A stretch of 64,000 bases of DNA, taken from positions 1,488,001-1,552,000 of the forward strand of contig NZ_CP045119.1 in the NCBI RefSeq assembly GCF_011492945.1. The letters run 5' to 3'. Position numbers and translations under genes: made by a program. Below the pieces are notes generated by a model. The model saw only the letters and a program-made list of their open reading frames with translations. It was not told the origin of the DNA and ran no database searches. The DNA is from Rubrobacter tropicus (GTDB lineage: Bacteria; Actinomycetota; Rubrobacteria; Rubrobacterales; Rubrobacteraceae). Below are positions 53,484 through 61,527 of the stretch, piece by piece (position 1 is the first letter of the stretch; every line of letters starts with the position of its first letter).

Positions 53484-54659
53484 TCACGCCCCGACGGCGA
53501 CCGAGCGCTTTTGTGCGACGCCCGACACGACGTGGTCGACGGCCCTGGCCGCCCCCGAAAGGTCGACCTCGACGGCCGGCGCTGAAGCGGGGCCCCGGCG
53601 CAGGAGGCCCTCGACCTTCTTACGCATCGCCCCTGGGGTGAGATCGTCCGGGTGGATCATCTCCACGAGCCCCAGCTCCGAGAGGCGCTCGGCCCGGATC
53701 AACTGCTCCACCCTCGGCTCGACCCGGGGCACGATGAGCGCCGGCTTGCGCGCGACGAGCAACTCGATGGTGGTGTTGTAACCGCCCATCGAGACGACGG
53801 CCCCGGCCCGCGCGACGAGCCGCTCCATGTCGGCCCTGAACTCGAGAACCCGCACGGGAAGCCCCCTCGCGGCCTTCTCCAGCTCCCGCCTGGCCCCATC
53901 GTCCATCATCGGCCCGGTGACCACGATCGACTCGAAGGCCGGCGGTTTGCCCCGCAGGCCCTCCACGTAGTTCTTCATGAGCCGGAAGCCGTCGCCCCCG
54001 CCCCCGGCTGTTACGAGCACGTATCCGGGCCGGAGCTCCAGATCGACGGCCTCTTCCAGGACGGGTTCGCGCCCGATGTAGCCAACGTAATGGCAGCGCT
54101 CCAGCGTCGCGTCCGACAGGCCATACTCCGGCAGGGGGTCGTAGACCTCACGCGGGCCGTAGACGAGGATGGTGTCGTAGAACTGCTCTATGGCATCGGC
54201 GATGAGCCCCTCGGTCCAGTTGCGCCGGATGCGCGCCGGGTCGTCCATGACGTCCCGCAGGCCGAGGACGGTGAGCGTGGACGGCCTCCACCCGCGGAGG
54301 AACTCGAGCGTCGGGGTAACCTCCCGCTTCATCCCCAGGGGAGCCTTGTCCACCACGAAGGCGTCGGGGTCGAAAGACTCGGCGGAGGAGCGGATCAGGC
54401 CCGCCCTCAACTTCTTGAGGCGCTTGAAGCTGACGGACATCCTGCTCGGCTCGTACTCCCCGCCGCCGACCTTGATGGCCGAAGGCAGCTTCACGAGGTC
54501 GATGCCGTGGGACATCCCAAAGGTGCCGGACACGGTCGAACCCGTAAGGACCAGCACGCTGACGTCGGGACCGCGCCGGACAAAGGCCTCGGCCAAAGCC
54601 AGCGTCCGGCGCAAGTGCCCCAGCCCGTAGGAGTCGTGCGAGTACATGAGCACCTTCAC
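53484..54659 (-). CDS. MurG-like (GT28-type) glycosyltransferase
   Basis: 391 residues. N-terminal VKVLMYSHDSYGLGHLRRTLALA is the glycine-rich acceptor loop (GLGH). C-terminal VLVTAGGGGDGF, VLEFRADMERLVARA and SMGGYNTTIELL match the donor site of MurG or monogalactosyl-diacylglycerol synthases. It might start a lipid-linked glycan. First gene of the cluster, transcribed toward the sulfotransferases. Confidence 0.82.
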   Translation of the reverse strand: MKVLMYSHDSYGLGHLRRTLALAEAFVRRGPDVSVLVLTGSTVSGTFGMSHGIDLVKLPSAIKVGGGEYEPSRMSVSFKRLKKLRAGLIRSSAESFDPDAFVVDKAPLGMKREVTPTLEFLRGWRPSTLTVLGLRDVMDDPARIRRNWTEGLIADAIEQFYDTILVYGPREVYDPLPEYGLSDATLERCHYVGYIGREPVLEEAVDLELRPGYVLVTAGGGGDGFRLMKNYVEGLRGKPPAFESIVVTGPMMDDGARRELEKAARGLPVRVLEFRADMERLVARAGAVVSMGGYNTTIELLVARKPALIVPRVEPRVEQLIRAERLSELGLVEMIHPDDLTPGAMRKKVEGLLRRGPASAPAVEVDLSGAARAVDHVVSGVAQKRSVAVGA

Positions 54660-55025
54660 CCGTTATTCCCCTCCCGCGTCATGGAGCCACCGCCCCGAAT
54701 CCTTCTGCCGCCGGGCCCCCGGACCCCTCCTGGAACTTCCCGGCCGCATTCGCCTTTCAACACGTACTAGTAGATACGTCTATCGATTTAACTTGGATGA
54801 AACAGTCATCGTAAGCACTAAATGGGCCAGTTTTAGTTAGCCCAAATGGGCTATACGAGGCTTTTCGAAACGCATACCGGCGCTCTATGGGGCACATTTC
54901 CGTCCGCCTCCTTGAACCAAGATTTAACCTTACGAACAGGTATGCGCCGGGTGGACGAAAAAATACTTCCGTGGCCGCGGTTCGCCGAAACGGGGCGCGC
55001 GTATCTGATAAAATCCTGCCGTGGT
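54660..55025. other. AT-richer intergenic region upstream of the glycan cluster and tRNA-Lys
   Basis: 366 bases without a supported gene. 54760-54860 is distinctly AT-rich compared with its surroundings and probably contains the minus-strand promoter of the glycan cluster. A palindrome AGCCCAAATGGGCT lies at 54838-54851 and TGGGCCAGTTTTAGTTAGCCCA just before it forms a hairpin. TAAAAT at 55009-55014 is the original tRNA-Lys -10 box. Confidence 0.5.
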
Positions 55026-55026
55026 C

Positions 55027-55070
55027 GGGCCAGTAGCTCAGTGGCAGAGCAGGGGACTTTTAATCCTCGT
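55027..55070 (+). pseudogene. 5' half of tRNA-Lys left at the element's left end
   Basis: Identical to the first 44 bases of the complete tRNA-Lys at 63089, ending just after the anticodon stem. It retains the old promoter (TAAAAT at 55009-55014, 13 bases before the tRNA start). The bases after 55070 do not form a T arm or acceptor, so it is not functional. Confidence 0.9.
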
Positions 55071-55123
55071 TCGTCGGCCCTAATCCGCCATTCTAGGCGC
55101 ATCTGGCGTTCCACGGGACCGCC

Positions 55124-55155
55124 GTTACTGTCAATTACTGTCACGGTTGCTGTCA
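55124..55155. promoter_or_regulatory. Left integrase arm-type sites
   Basis: Three direct 10-base repeats: GTTACTGTCA (55124-55133), ATTACTGTCA (55134-55143) and GTTGCTGTCA (55146-55155). The same unit occurs twice beside the integrase start at the other end. Paired arm sites flanking the core are expected for lambda-type integrases. Confidence 0.65.
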
Positions 55156-55395
55156 CGTGAGTTCCCGTAGGCGTTCCATCTTGTCCCGGAGCTTGTCGGC
55201 CTTGCGTGGCCTCGTCGCCTGCAACCTCTCTACATCGTAGGCCCATGCCGTTAGAGCCTCGTCAGCGGTGGCGTGTTCTCCGAGATGGACAACCTCTTGC
55301 TTGACCTTCCCGGCCTCACGGTACGAGCGGACGGCTTGGTAGTAGGTTCCGTATTGCTCGCCGTCCCTCTCGATATTGACCGTCCGAATGTACAC
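55153..55395 (-). CDS. Small basic protein, resembling the N-terminus of IS1634-type transposases
   Basis: 80 residues from GTG 55395, after AAAGGAGCGAGC. MYIRTVNIERDGEQYGTYYQ and SYREAGKVKQEVVHLGEH resemble the short N-terminal domain of IS1634/IS4-type transposases, but the transposase itself is absent. Residues 65-80 are highly charged. May be a free-standing DNA-binding or regulatory protein. Its own -10 region carries a palindrome (55410-55432). Confidence 0.6.
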   Translation of the reverse strand: MYIRTVNIERDGEQYGTYYQAVRSYREAGKVKQEVVHLGEHATADEALTAWAYDVERLQATRPRKADKLRDKMERLRELT

Positions 55396-55409
55396 GCTCG
55401 CTCCTTTGT

Positions 55410-55432
55410 GTAGTATTTAATTTTGATACTAC
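55410..55432. promoter_or_regulatory. Palindromic operator candidate upstream of the small basic protein
   Basis: Perfect 7-base arms GTAGTAT and ATACTAC separated by 9 bases, 15 bases before the GTG start and overlapping the likely minus-strand -10 (TAAATACT). Suggests autoregulation. Confidence 0.45.
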
Positions 55433-55536
55433 GCACCGCACTGGCGTCTGTCAATAGCTTTCTTAGAAGTCTAAGGAATCGGAGTGGGGGCGAGTAGAAT
55501 CAAGGTGTCCACTATCAGCAGAGAAGGGGTTTTAGA

Positions 55537-55788
55537 ATGGCGGATTTGGAGTTCACCTATGAGCATGTGCAACAGCTAACCGAGATTGCGCGTGAGCGAG
55601 ACTTGAGGTGTCGGGGTTGCGGTTCGGCTCGATTAGTTCCACGGTACTCGTCAGAACGGCTTTCGATTGGCAAGACTAGAGCGATGAAGGTTGAGATGGT
55701 GTGCGAGGGGGACTGTGACGACCCCGTAAGGATGTGGGTCAGGCAGAATGACGCAGGAAACTTGGAGCCTTACGAACCACGCTCCTAG
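55537..55788 (+). CDS. Small zinc-ribbon-like protein of the element
   Basis: 83 residues. Cys pairs CRGCG (residues 23-27) and CEGDC (50-54) suggest a structural zinc site. Start ATG 55537 after GAAGGGG; TAGAAT -10 box at 55495-55500. Followed by a clear terminator. Unknown function. Confidence 0.6.
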   Translation: MADLEFTYEHVQQLTEIARERDLRCRGCGSARLVPRYSSERLSIGKTRAMKVEMVCEGDCDDPVRMWVRQNDAGNLEPYEPRS

Positions 55789-55794
55789 TTGCGA

Positions 55795-55825
55795 GGGACC
55801 ATCGCTCTCAATGGGTGATGGTCCC
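55795..55825 (+). terminator. Terminator after the small zinc-ribbon gene
   Basis: Stem GGGACCATC / GATGGTCCC with a 13-base loop followed by CCTTATTT. Confidence 0.7.
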
Positions 55826-56252
55826 CCTTATTTCCGTTGAACTAAGGTGTAGTGCAGGGTCGAGGGATGTACCTACAGCACAGGTTAAACCACCTTGCAG
55901 CCACCTTGAAGTGCAAGGCTAATTGAACCTCTACTTCTGGTTGAACGGCGATTTGCAGCACTTTCCTGTTTTCCACTGGACAAGCGATGTCCGGGCTGGT
56001 AAGAAGGGAGCAACATAGAGCACGAAGGAGGTGATTAAAGGGTTGGACCCTCAGCTTGGAGAAAAAAAGGAAGGGAGAGGACGCACTCGATTGCCCGTCG
56101 CGAACGCCCTCCCCGTTACCAGTCCCAACCACGACAAGAGCCTGAGAGTCCCGCCTAACGGTTAGGTACTTCCACTTTATACCCCAGATTCACAATACCA
56201 AGCAAGCGGGTGTGACCTAGCGTATACCCGCGCCTACCCGAAAGGACACCCG
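55826..56252. other. Gene-poor stretch of the element, with one possible 40-codon frame
   Basis: No supported large gene. AAGGAGGTGAT at 56025-56035 is a full complement of the 16S rRNA end. A frame from TTG 56043 to TAG 56163 (40 residues, LDPQLGEKKEGRGRTRL start) could use it, but spacing is long. A minus-strand frame at 55842-56132 looks spurious. Confidence 0.35.
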
Positions 56253-57104
56253 TTGCTCCTGTTAAGGGACTACGAGTACATCGACGTGGCAAGGATAACG
56301 GACTACCTCTCCAGCGTTGACCCTGGCGTGGCTAACGAGCTTACGCAGAGAATTAAGTCGAACACCGGCGTGAATGTCAGCGGCGGCATCAACATCCAGG
56401 CGTTCAAGCTGGGTGGTGGTGCGCGTAAGGGCGACGAGTCGGAGGTCCAGCAGACCATACGTGTCTATGCCCAGCACATGTTCAGCCGACTGTACGATGA
56501 AGTGCAGAAGGCAGGAGCCATTCAGACCGTTGACCTGGACACCCCGCTTGAAATGGATGGGTTGAGCAGGAGCAGCGTGCTGGAGGTTACCAGGGACTTC
56601 CGTCCTTCCCCACTTCACCAGATGCTCGATTCCTTCACCGGAATCGTGGACCGGATGAAGTCTCTAGGGATGGAGAGCGAGCTGGGCGACGAAGCCAACA
56701 TGGAGCAGATTATGAGGATAGTCGGTTGGCTGAGAGGCGAGGAAGGAAGCAACGAAGTACCGATGTTCTCCAAAGCCGACGAAGACGGGGACGCCTCGGT
56801 CGTTTTCGTTGCGAGAGAGAACTTCGTGCTGGGCATGGGCACGGAGTTCCGTGGGGAAATGACCCTGTTCGGGAAGGTACAAGAGCTGGTGCCTGCTGGC
56901 TCGTCAATCGACCTGATTGACTTACTGAAGGTTCTTCCTCCTGGAGTTCGTGGAGCAAATGGCTTTGGTGGTACCTTGAAGGACGCTATCCACGACTTCA
57001 TGGGCGAGTGGCCCAAGGAGCTTGGCGGTCCAATAGAGCGTGACGAAGTTGTCGTGCAGGGGCCAGCGGTGGTCGTGACGCCGGTTGCCGCCTATACCGT
57101 GTAG
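56253..57104 (+). CDS. Unknown protein, possibly DUF6414 family
   Basis: 283 residues, soluble. The N-terminus (LLLRDYEYIDVARITDYLSS, then VDPGVANELTQRIK) resembles the domain of unknown function 6414, in which an aromatic-Ile/Leu-Asp segment is followed by a short helix. The middle is helical (about residues 80-150), the end beta-rich with VVVQGPAVVVTPVAAYTV. TTG 56253 follows AAAGGA by 7 bases. Members of such families are often accessory genes of mobile elements; a defence role is possible but unsupported here. Confidence 0.5.
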   Translation: MLLLRDYEYIDVARITDYLSSVDPGVANELTQRIKSNTGVNVSGGINIQAFKLGGGARKGDESEVQQTIRVYAQHMFSRLYDEVQKAGAIQTVDLDTPLEMDGLSRSSVLEVTRDFRPSPLHQMLDSFTGIVDRMKSLGMESELGDEANMEQIMRIVGWLRGEEGSNEVPMFSKADEDGDASVVFVARENFVLGMGTEFRGEMTLFGKVQELVPAGSSIDLIDLLKVLPPGVRGANGFGGTLKDAIHDFMGEWPKELGGPIERDEVVVQGPAVVVTPVAAYTV

Positions 57105-57220
57105 CGTCAGGTCTTGCGCGTAAGAGGAGCCGTCTACTCGGGCGGCTCCACTTACGATGTGACAAGAGCGGGGCGAAGCGTTGCAAGGCCTGAGAAACGT
57201 AAAACGAACGAGGAGGTCAC

Positions 57221-57499
57221 GTGCCACTGACCCAAGAACAGAAAGACCATGTGACGGCATGGCGTAGGGAGAAGGGCATTGACCGTTGCCTGGCGTGTGG
57301 GTACGACGGTGAGATGCAGTGCGGCGAGATAGTCGTCGTGCCTATACCGGACGCGACGGGCTCTATACCTGTTGACGAAGCGGTGGGCGGTATCGGGATG
57401 GTTCCTGTTGCGTGTCCCAACTGTGCGCACATGATGCTGCACGAGCCTATTACTATGGGGCTGGCGAGTGCGGGACAGATGGGGGGACTGAGTTCCTAG
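57221..57499 (+). CDS. Small protein with paired Cys motifs
   Basis: 92 residues. CLACGYDGEMQCGE and CPNCAHMM give two CxxC knuckles, a likely zinc ribbon. GTG 57221 after GAGGAGGTCAC (strong site). Between the knuckles is a strand-rich stretch EIVVVPIPDATGSIPVD. No family recognised; probably an element accessory protein. Confidence 0.6.
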   Translation: MPLTQEQKDHVTAWRREKGIDRCLACGYDGEMQCGEIVVVPIPDATGSIPVDEAVGGIGMVPVACPNCAHMMLHEPITMGLASAGQMGGLSS

Positions 57500-57560
57500 A
57501 TTCTCTTAACCACGAAACGAACGGGTTGCTCGCAATAGGCTAGGGTAGTCCGGGCGTAAC

Positions 57561-57617
57561 GATGGTGACTGTACTTGGATGTGACTATACAGGGTGAGCA
57601 TTCAAGTACAGTCCATC
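57561..57617. repeat. Long inverted repeat in the element
   Basis: GACTGTACTTG (57567-57577) and CAAGTACAGTC (57603-57613) are a perfect 11-base pair, extended by GATGG/CCATC outside. The 25-base loop contains GTGACTATACAGG. No T run follows, so a site for a protein or a structured RNA is as likely as a terminator. Confidence 0.55.
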
Positions 57618-58136
57618 GGTTAGGGGTTGCTGTGTCTCACAGCTTGCACGCTGGTCCAGGGTATGTAGCTCATGCCGTTGCTGTCCTTTCTGTATGTGTG
57701 TCGGCAGATAGATATTCGCCCAACACGTACCCTCTATCTATCCGGTATCGGTACGATGGTTGAGCGGCTTATCTATGCACAATCCGGGTATCGGGGTGCT
57801 GTGGGACGGTACAGATAAGCGTCATAATCTTGTCTGTGCGACGTTACCATTCAAGCGGGGGTGTATGGGGGGCCGGTCGAAAAATGCCCGGAGGGGAGGG
57901 GGGTGCTTCAAAGGCTAGGTCCGCGATACGTCCGGCTGTACATTAAGGTCGGGGGGTGTTCGACCGGAGCTATACCGGGAATCGTCCAATAGTACCCTTG
58001 AAATTATGGGAGATTCTCACATTAAGGGTCAATCAATGGGCGGTGTCTAGGCTACAGGACGTACACTTTGGGGGAACGGCCAATCTGTGACCAATCCGGG
58101 CCAGCATCACCCAAAGTATGTGTCCGGGTATGTGTT
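57618..58136. other. Non-coding central stretch of the element
   Basis: No frame here has a ribosome site and protein-like composition. Lower GC than the host. Lies between rightward small genes and the leftward replication block; transcription from both sides would meet in it. Confidence 0.4.
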
Positions 58137-58811
58137 CTACTTCCGTGCCGCCACCACTGCGCGGCGGTCCCTGGCTTCCAACCTTGCTGCCAGCATAGCT
58201 GTTGCCTGTTCGCTGTTGCCCTTGTCGTCTTCGTCGCGTAGGTACTTCTCCAGGGTCGCGCCGTCGTTCATGCGGTAGCCCTCGTCAAGCTCCATGAGTG
58301 CGGCGTGTGTGGTTCGAGGGGCCGGTGTCGGCAGTAGCTCCAGCGTGGCCGTCACGCGCTCCTGAGCGTCCTGTGCGGTGCTGTTCTCGTTCTCACGGAT
58401 GGCCTTGACCACATCGTCAACGGACGGGCTGTTGAACCGCTTCAACCGGGTTATCAGTGCCGCCAGTTCGGAAGGGTTTACCGTGTTGCTCTCCACCACT
58501 CCGGCAAGCTGTCGAATCTCACCCTGCAACCTCTGCTCACGCTCGGCCAACGATGCGTAACGCTCTCGAAGACCTACCAGAGATTCGTTATCGTCCAACG
58601 CCATTGCTCGCAGCATCTCGGCCTCTGTGGATACCTTGTCAGCCTGGATGCTATCAAGCCCGGTCCGTACGTCCTCAATCAAGCTACGGGCATCGTCGGC
58701 GTACTCGCGTTGCTCGACAATCTCTGCCGCTCGCGCTTCGAGTTCGTTCAACATAGCTTCCGATGCTTTGACCCTTGCCTTGTAGTCCTTCGTAACCTTG
58801 TCAATACTCAC
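58137..58811 (-). CDS. Coiled-coil protein of unknown function
   Basis: 224 residues, strongly helical and charged; coiled coil predicted by eye over about residues 5-105 (heptads in KASEAMLNELEARAAEIVEQ). A Pro-rich hinge near 160 (LLPTPAPRT) separates a C-terminal helical part. GTG 58811 touches the stop of the preceding small gene. Could be a scaffold or replication accessory. Confidence 0.6.
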   Translation of the reverse strand: MSIDKVTKDYKARVKASEAMLNELEARAAEIVEQREYADDARSLIEDVRTGLDSIQADKVSTEAEMLRAMALDDNESLVGLRERYASLAEREQRLQGEIRQLAGVVESNTVNPSELAALITRLKRFNSPSVDDVVKAIRENENSTAQDAQERVTATLELLPTPAPRTTHAALMELDEGYRMNDGATLEKYLRDEDDKGNSEQATAMLAARLEARDRRAVVAARK

Positions 58812-59029
58812 TACTTACCTCCATAATCTGCTAGTGCCTGTGCTGCAACGTCCTGGTCTGTTATGGCCTTCGGCGGTCGATGCTTTGCGCGTAGTCTTAC
58901 CAACGCCTGTTCAGCGGTCTCTTCGTAGTTGTCTGCAACGGGCCTACGCTTCATGGCGTTCTCGAATAGCTTTGTGGACCTATCCATTTCACTTATCTTG
59001 TCTTCGAGGTATTGAGTTGCCCTATCCAT
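58811..59029 (-). CDS. Small helical protein
   Basis: 72 residues from ATG 59029 (MDRATQYLEDKI), preceded by AGGAGGCATCAC. Charged, helical; AEQALVRLRAKHRPPKA in the middle. Overlaps the coiled-coil gene by one base, so the two proteins may work together. No family recognised. Confidence 0.6.
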   Translation of the reverse strand: MDRATQYLEDKISEMDRSTKLFENAMKRRPVADNYEETAEQALVRLRAKHRPPKAITDQDVAAQALADYGGK

Positions 59030-59059
59030 GTGATGCCTCCTGGTTAATGATTGGCTGGT

Positions 59060-59380
59060 ATTGACGTGTACGCTCAGCGCGTACAGTCCTGAGAGAGTCG
59101 GCACCGCCAGGGGATGACGTAGCGGTGCCGTACCCGTAATGCCGGGGGATTGGTGTACCCCTTGCGGCAGCAACCGACGGTGGGCCACGGACTCCCACAC
59201 TGAACCTGCCGCGTAAGTACCCATGCGTTACCGGCTACTCGCATGGTCCCGTTGATGCTCGTAAACCCGACGAGCGCGGTTACTTCTTCGTAGGTGCGCT
59301 ACCGGCGCGGCTACCCTTTAAGCTGTGTCCTGGCAACAACCAGGGTAGGTGCGCCGGTCTTACTCCTACGAAGAGGTTGT
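59060..59380. other. Cluster of seven hairpins (structured RNA or replication origin candidate)
   Basis: Within 320 bases seven successive perfect or near-perfect stems: 59068-59084 (GTACGC), 59099-59130 (CGGCACCGC), 59140-59169 (TGCCG plus GGGG/CCCC), 59180-59198 (GTGGG), 59221-59246 (CCATGCG), 59257-59275 (GCTCGT), and 59283-59376, an extended stem with three matched blocks (CTTCGTAGG, ACCGGCGC, CTACCC) and symmetric 6-base internal loops. No gene is seen here. Confidence 0.6.
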
Positions 59381-59426
59381 GTTGCGCCTCGGTTCTATGA
59401 ACCTGCCTGACATCCCGTGGTCGGTT

Positions 59427-59534
59427 CTTCTGACAACTCTGACAACTTAGGGGGCGATTTCAGAAACTCCCTCGTGAAGAGGCTATAGGGAAAGTTTCCG
59501 AAATAGGGGGTCAACTTGTCAGACTTGTCAGAAG
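59427..59534. other. Inverted iteron pair, replication origin candidate
   Basis: CTTCTGACAACTCTGACAACTT (two tandem TCTGACAAC units) at 59427-59448 faces AACTTGTCAGACTTGTCAGAAG at 59513-59534, 20 of 22 bases complementary. Between them GAAACTCCCT and AGGGAAAGTTTC also pair. It lies immediately 3' of the primase gene, the usual place for an origin in P4-like elements. Confidence 0.6.
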
Positions 59535-59535
59535 G

Positions 59536-60921
59536 TTAGAAACTGTCTATCTGTAGGGCTATGCCCTCGTACACCCGCGTACCGCTACCGTTGTTGGCCC
59601 TGCCCTTGTTGAAGCCCTTGCCTTCGAGCCTCTGGCCGAACGTAATCTTGCCTTCGACCTTTTCGGTGTTGCCGTCAAGCTCTACCCAGGACTTGTACGC
59701 TTCGTAGAGCTTGCCTATCGGTACTTGCTTGCCCGGTCCCGTGTCGCACATCTCCTGTATGAACTGGCCTATCCTGTCCATGTCGGACCTGTACTCTTCG
59801 GTCGCGTCCTCTACCGGCTTCGGGGCTACCAGACCGTCGGACGTATGCCAGTCCATAGCACCACGGACAATCCAGTTCAGCACGCCCGATGCCTGCTCCC
59901 GCAACTTCTCCGGTAAGTGTCGGTCCTGCTCCGGCTTCGGTATCGCTACCGTGAAGGGTACGAGCATCAGCCTGCGCCAGATGGCGGGGTCCGTTCCCTT
60001 GACTCGCGGCTTATGGTTCGTCTCTAGCCATAGCGTGTGCGACGGCTCGAACTCGAACGGCTTGCCGTACAGGTGCCTTGCGTTTATCGTGCCGCCGCCC
60101 GTGATGCTCTTTATCGTGGCCTCGTCTAGCCTCTGGCCCTCTTCGGACTCCGACGCATACGTGAACCTGCGGCCTTTCAGGTTCGCCAGGTCCGGGGTGG
60201 CCCCGTTGGGACCGCCACCGCTGTTGACCAGCGTGTTCGTGTTCGTCCTGTGGGCGTAGTCTCCCAACACCGCTTTGAGGGTTTCGGTGAACGTGGACTT
60301 ACCGTTAGCCCCCAAACCGTACAGGATGAACATAACGTGCTCTGCCGCGTTGCCGATGGCTGAGTAGCCAACGGACGTGCGCATGAACTCGCGTAGCTCC
60401 TCGTCCGGTAGCACCCGTTCAAGGAACGTATCCCATTCCGTGCCGTCCGCATCAGGATAGTAGGCGACCGGGGCCAGCATGGTTATAAGGTTCTCCCGGT
60501 CGTGGCCGTGAAGCTCCCCGGTGCGTAGGTCAACCGTGCCGTTCCAGACGTTCATAAGGTAGGGGTAAGAGTCAAAAGCGGCGGGGCCTACACGAACGCT
60601 GGCATCCTTCGTGGCCCGCCTCACCATGCGCTCTATGCCGGGGTCGCTGAGTGAGTACCTAGCGTGCTGTATGAGCCTGTCCCGGACGTGGTTGTCCTTC
60701 TCGTCTGCGGCCTCTTGAAGCAACGCCCTGCCGATTCTGCGCGCCTTCTCGTGTATGGCGGCGTTGTCCACCTTCCAGCGCAGTCCGTTCCAGGTCAACC
60801 AACCTCCGAGCGGTTCGCAGTACCTAAAAGCTTCCCTGTGTTCTCGGACCAGACGGTCCGCGTTGCCGCTGTCGGTGGTGATGTAATCTAGGTCGTGCGT
60901 GTTGGTGATTGTGTCTGTCAT
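59536..60921 (-). CDS. D5/P4-type phage or plasmid primase-helicase
   Basis: 461 residues. The C-terminal half is a superfamily III helicase: Walker A YGLGANGKSTFTETL (about residues 203-217), Walker B-like FTYASESEEG, and sensor motif LWLETNHKPR. The N-terminal 100 residues match the D5 N-terminal domain (FRYCEPLGGWLTWNGLRW). No zinc-type primase domain is visible, so it is the helicase/initiator type of P4 alpha-like proteins. ATG 60921. Would unwind the adjacent origin. Confidence 0.85.
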   Translation of the reverse strand: MTDTITNTHDLDYITTDSGNADRLVREHREAFRYCEPLGGWLTWNGLRWKVDNAAIHEKARRIGRALLQEAADEKDNHVRDRLIQHARYSLSDPGIERMVRRATKDASVRVGPAAFDSYPYLMNVWNGTVDLRTGELHGHDRENLITMLAPVAYYPDADGTEWDTFLERVLPDEELREFMRTSVGYSAIGNAAEHVMFILYGLGANGKSTFTETLKAVLGDYAHRTNTNTLVNSGGGPNGATPDLANLKGRRFTYASESEEGQRLDEATIKSITGGGTINARHLYGKPFEFEPSHTLWLETNHKPRVKGTDPAIWRRLMLVPFTVAIPKPEQDRHLPEKLREQASGVLNWIVRGAMDWHTSDGLVAPKPVEDATEEYRSDMDRIGQFIQEMCDTGPGKQVPIGKLYEAYKSWVELDGNTEKVEGKITFGQRLEGKGFNKGRANNGSGTRVYEGIALQIDSF

Positions 60922-60943
60922 CGGCTTATGCCTTTCTCTGTTG

Positions 60944-61153
60944 TTAATTGACTGTGGTGCTGCGGATGTAGTCGCGCACGTCTTCCGGGTGAAAGCGTAG
61001 TGCGGTGGTGGTCTGCGTTACCTCGTGCCTGCTGACCCTCCCACCGCGTACCCTGCTGGCAGGTATCTCCCCGTCCCGCACGAGGTCTATGATTGTCGCG
61101 GGTGCCAGCCCAAGCACGTTGGCAAGCTCCTTGATGTTCAACAACTGCTCCAT
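60944..61153 (-). CDS. HTH_17-type DNA-binding protein (excisionase family)
   Basis: 69 residues. LLNIKELANVLGLAPATIID is a winged helix-turn-helix, followed by GEIPASRVRGGRVSRHEV. ATG 61153, AAGGAG 8 bases upstream. Just 5' of the primase gene; may be an excisionase or a regulator of it. Confidence 0.75.
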   Translation of the reverse strand: MEQLLNIKELANVLGLAPATIIDLVRDGEIPASRVRGGRVSRHEVTQTTTALRFHPEDVRDYIRSTTVN

Positions 61154-61191
61154 GTGTCGTCACTCCTTGTACGTTCCTAACGTGTACGTCC

Positions 61192-61380
61192 TTAGTCCTC
61201 TTCGCGCTGCTTCAAGTACCTATAAAGTTCCTCCCTGCTCACTCGTAGTTGGCCGGTGTCGTCCGTGGTCGCTTCAAGGTCCCCACGATGCACAATCTTG
61301 TAGACGTGGGTCCTGTAGCAACCTATGAGCTTCGCGGCCTCGCTGACGGTGTACATCGGGGTTGGTAGGTTTATCGTCAT
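61192..61380 (-). CDS. Second HTH_17-type small DNA-binding protein
   Basis: 62 residues, start ATG 61380 (MTINLPTPMYTVSEAAKLIG), preceded by GGAGGTGAGAAC. Helix-turn-helix over residues 11-50, ending in a charged tail (YRYLKQREED). Also of excisionase type. Longer frames upstream are antisense noise. Confidence 0.72.
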   Translation of the reverse strand: MTINLPTPMYTVSEAAKLIGCYRTHVYKIVHRGDLEATTDDTGQLRVSREELYRYLKQREED

Positions 61381-61487
61381 GTTCTCACCTCCATTCGTGT
61401 AAGACGGTTCGTGGTTATGTCCCCCTTCTTTAGTGGCGGGGGTGGCGCGACGTATCGTTTCTCGTTTTGTAGGCGGTCGTGTCCGAG

Positions 61488-61493
61488 TAGAAT
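61488..61493 (+). promoter_or_regulatory. TAGAAT -10 box before the amber-interrupted gene
   Basis: TAGAAT at 61488-61493, about 35 bases before GTG 61528. The same hexamer serves as -10 at 55495-55500 and 63071-63076, so it seems to be the element's own promoter type. Confidence 0.45.
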
Positions 61494-61527
61494 GAAGCTG
61501 GGAGAGCAAGCACAGGGAGGATAGAGC

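Noticed and set aside
55027-55100. A functional tRNA-Lys at the left end
   Set aside because: Only the 5' half is present; following bases form no T arm or acceptor stem.
55842-56132. 96-residue minus-strand frame
   Set aside because: No ribosome site, uneven composition; it runs through the perfect anti-16S sequence on the other strand.
57575-57763. 62-residue plus-strand frame
   Set aside because: Starts inside the loop of a long inverted repeat and shows no ribosome site.
59060-59534. CRISPR array
   Set aside because: The stems are all different in sequence and spacing; no direct repeat with spacers and no cas genes.
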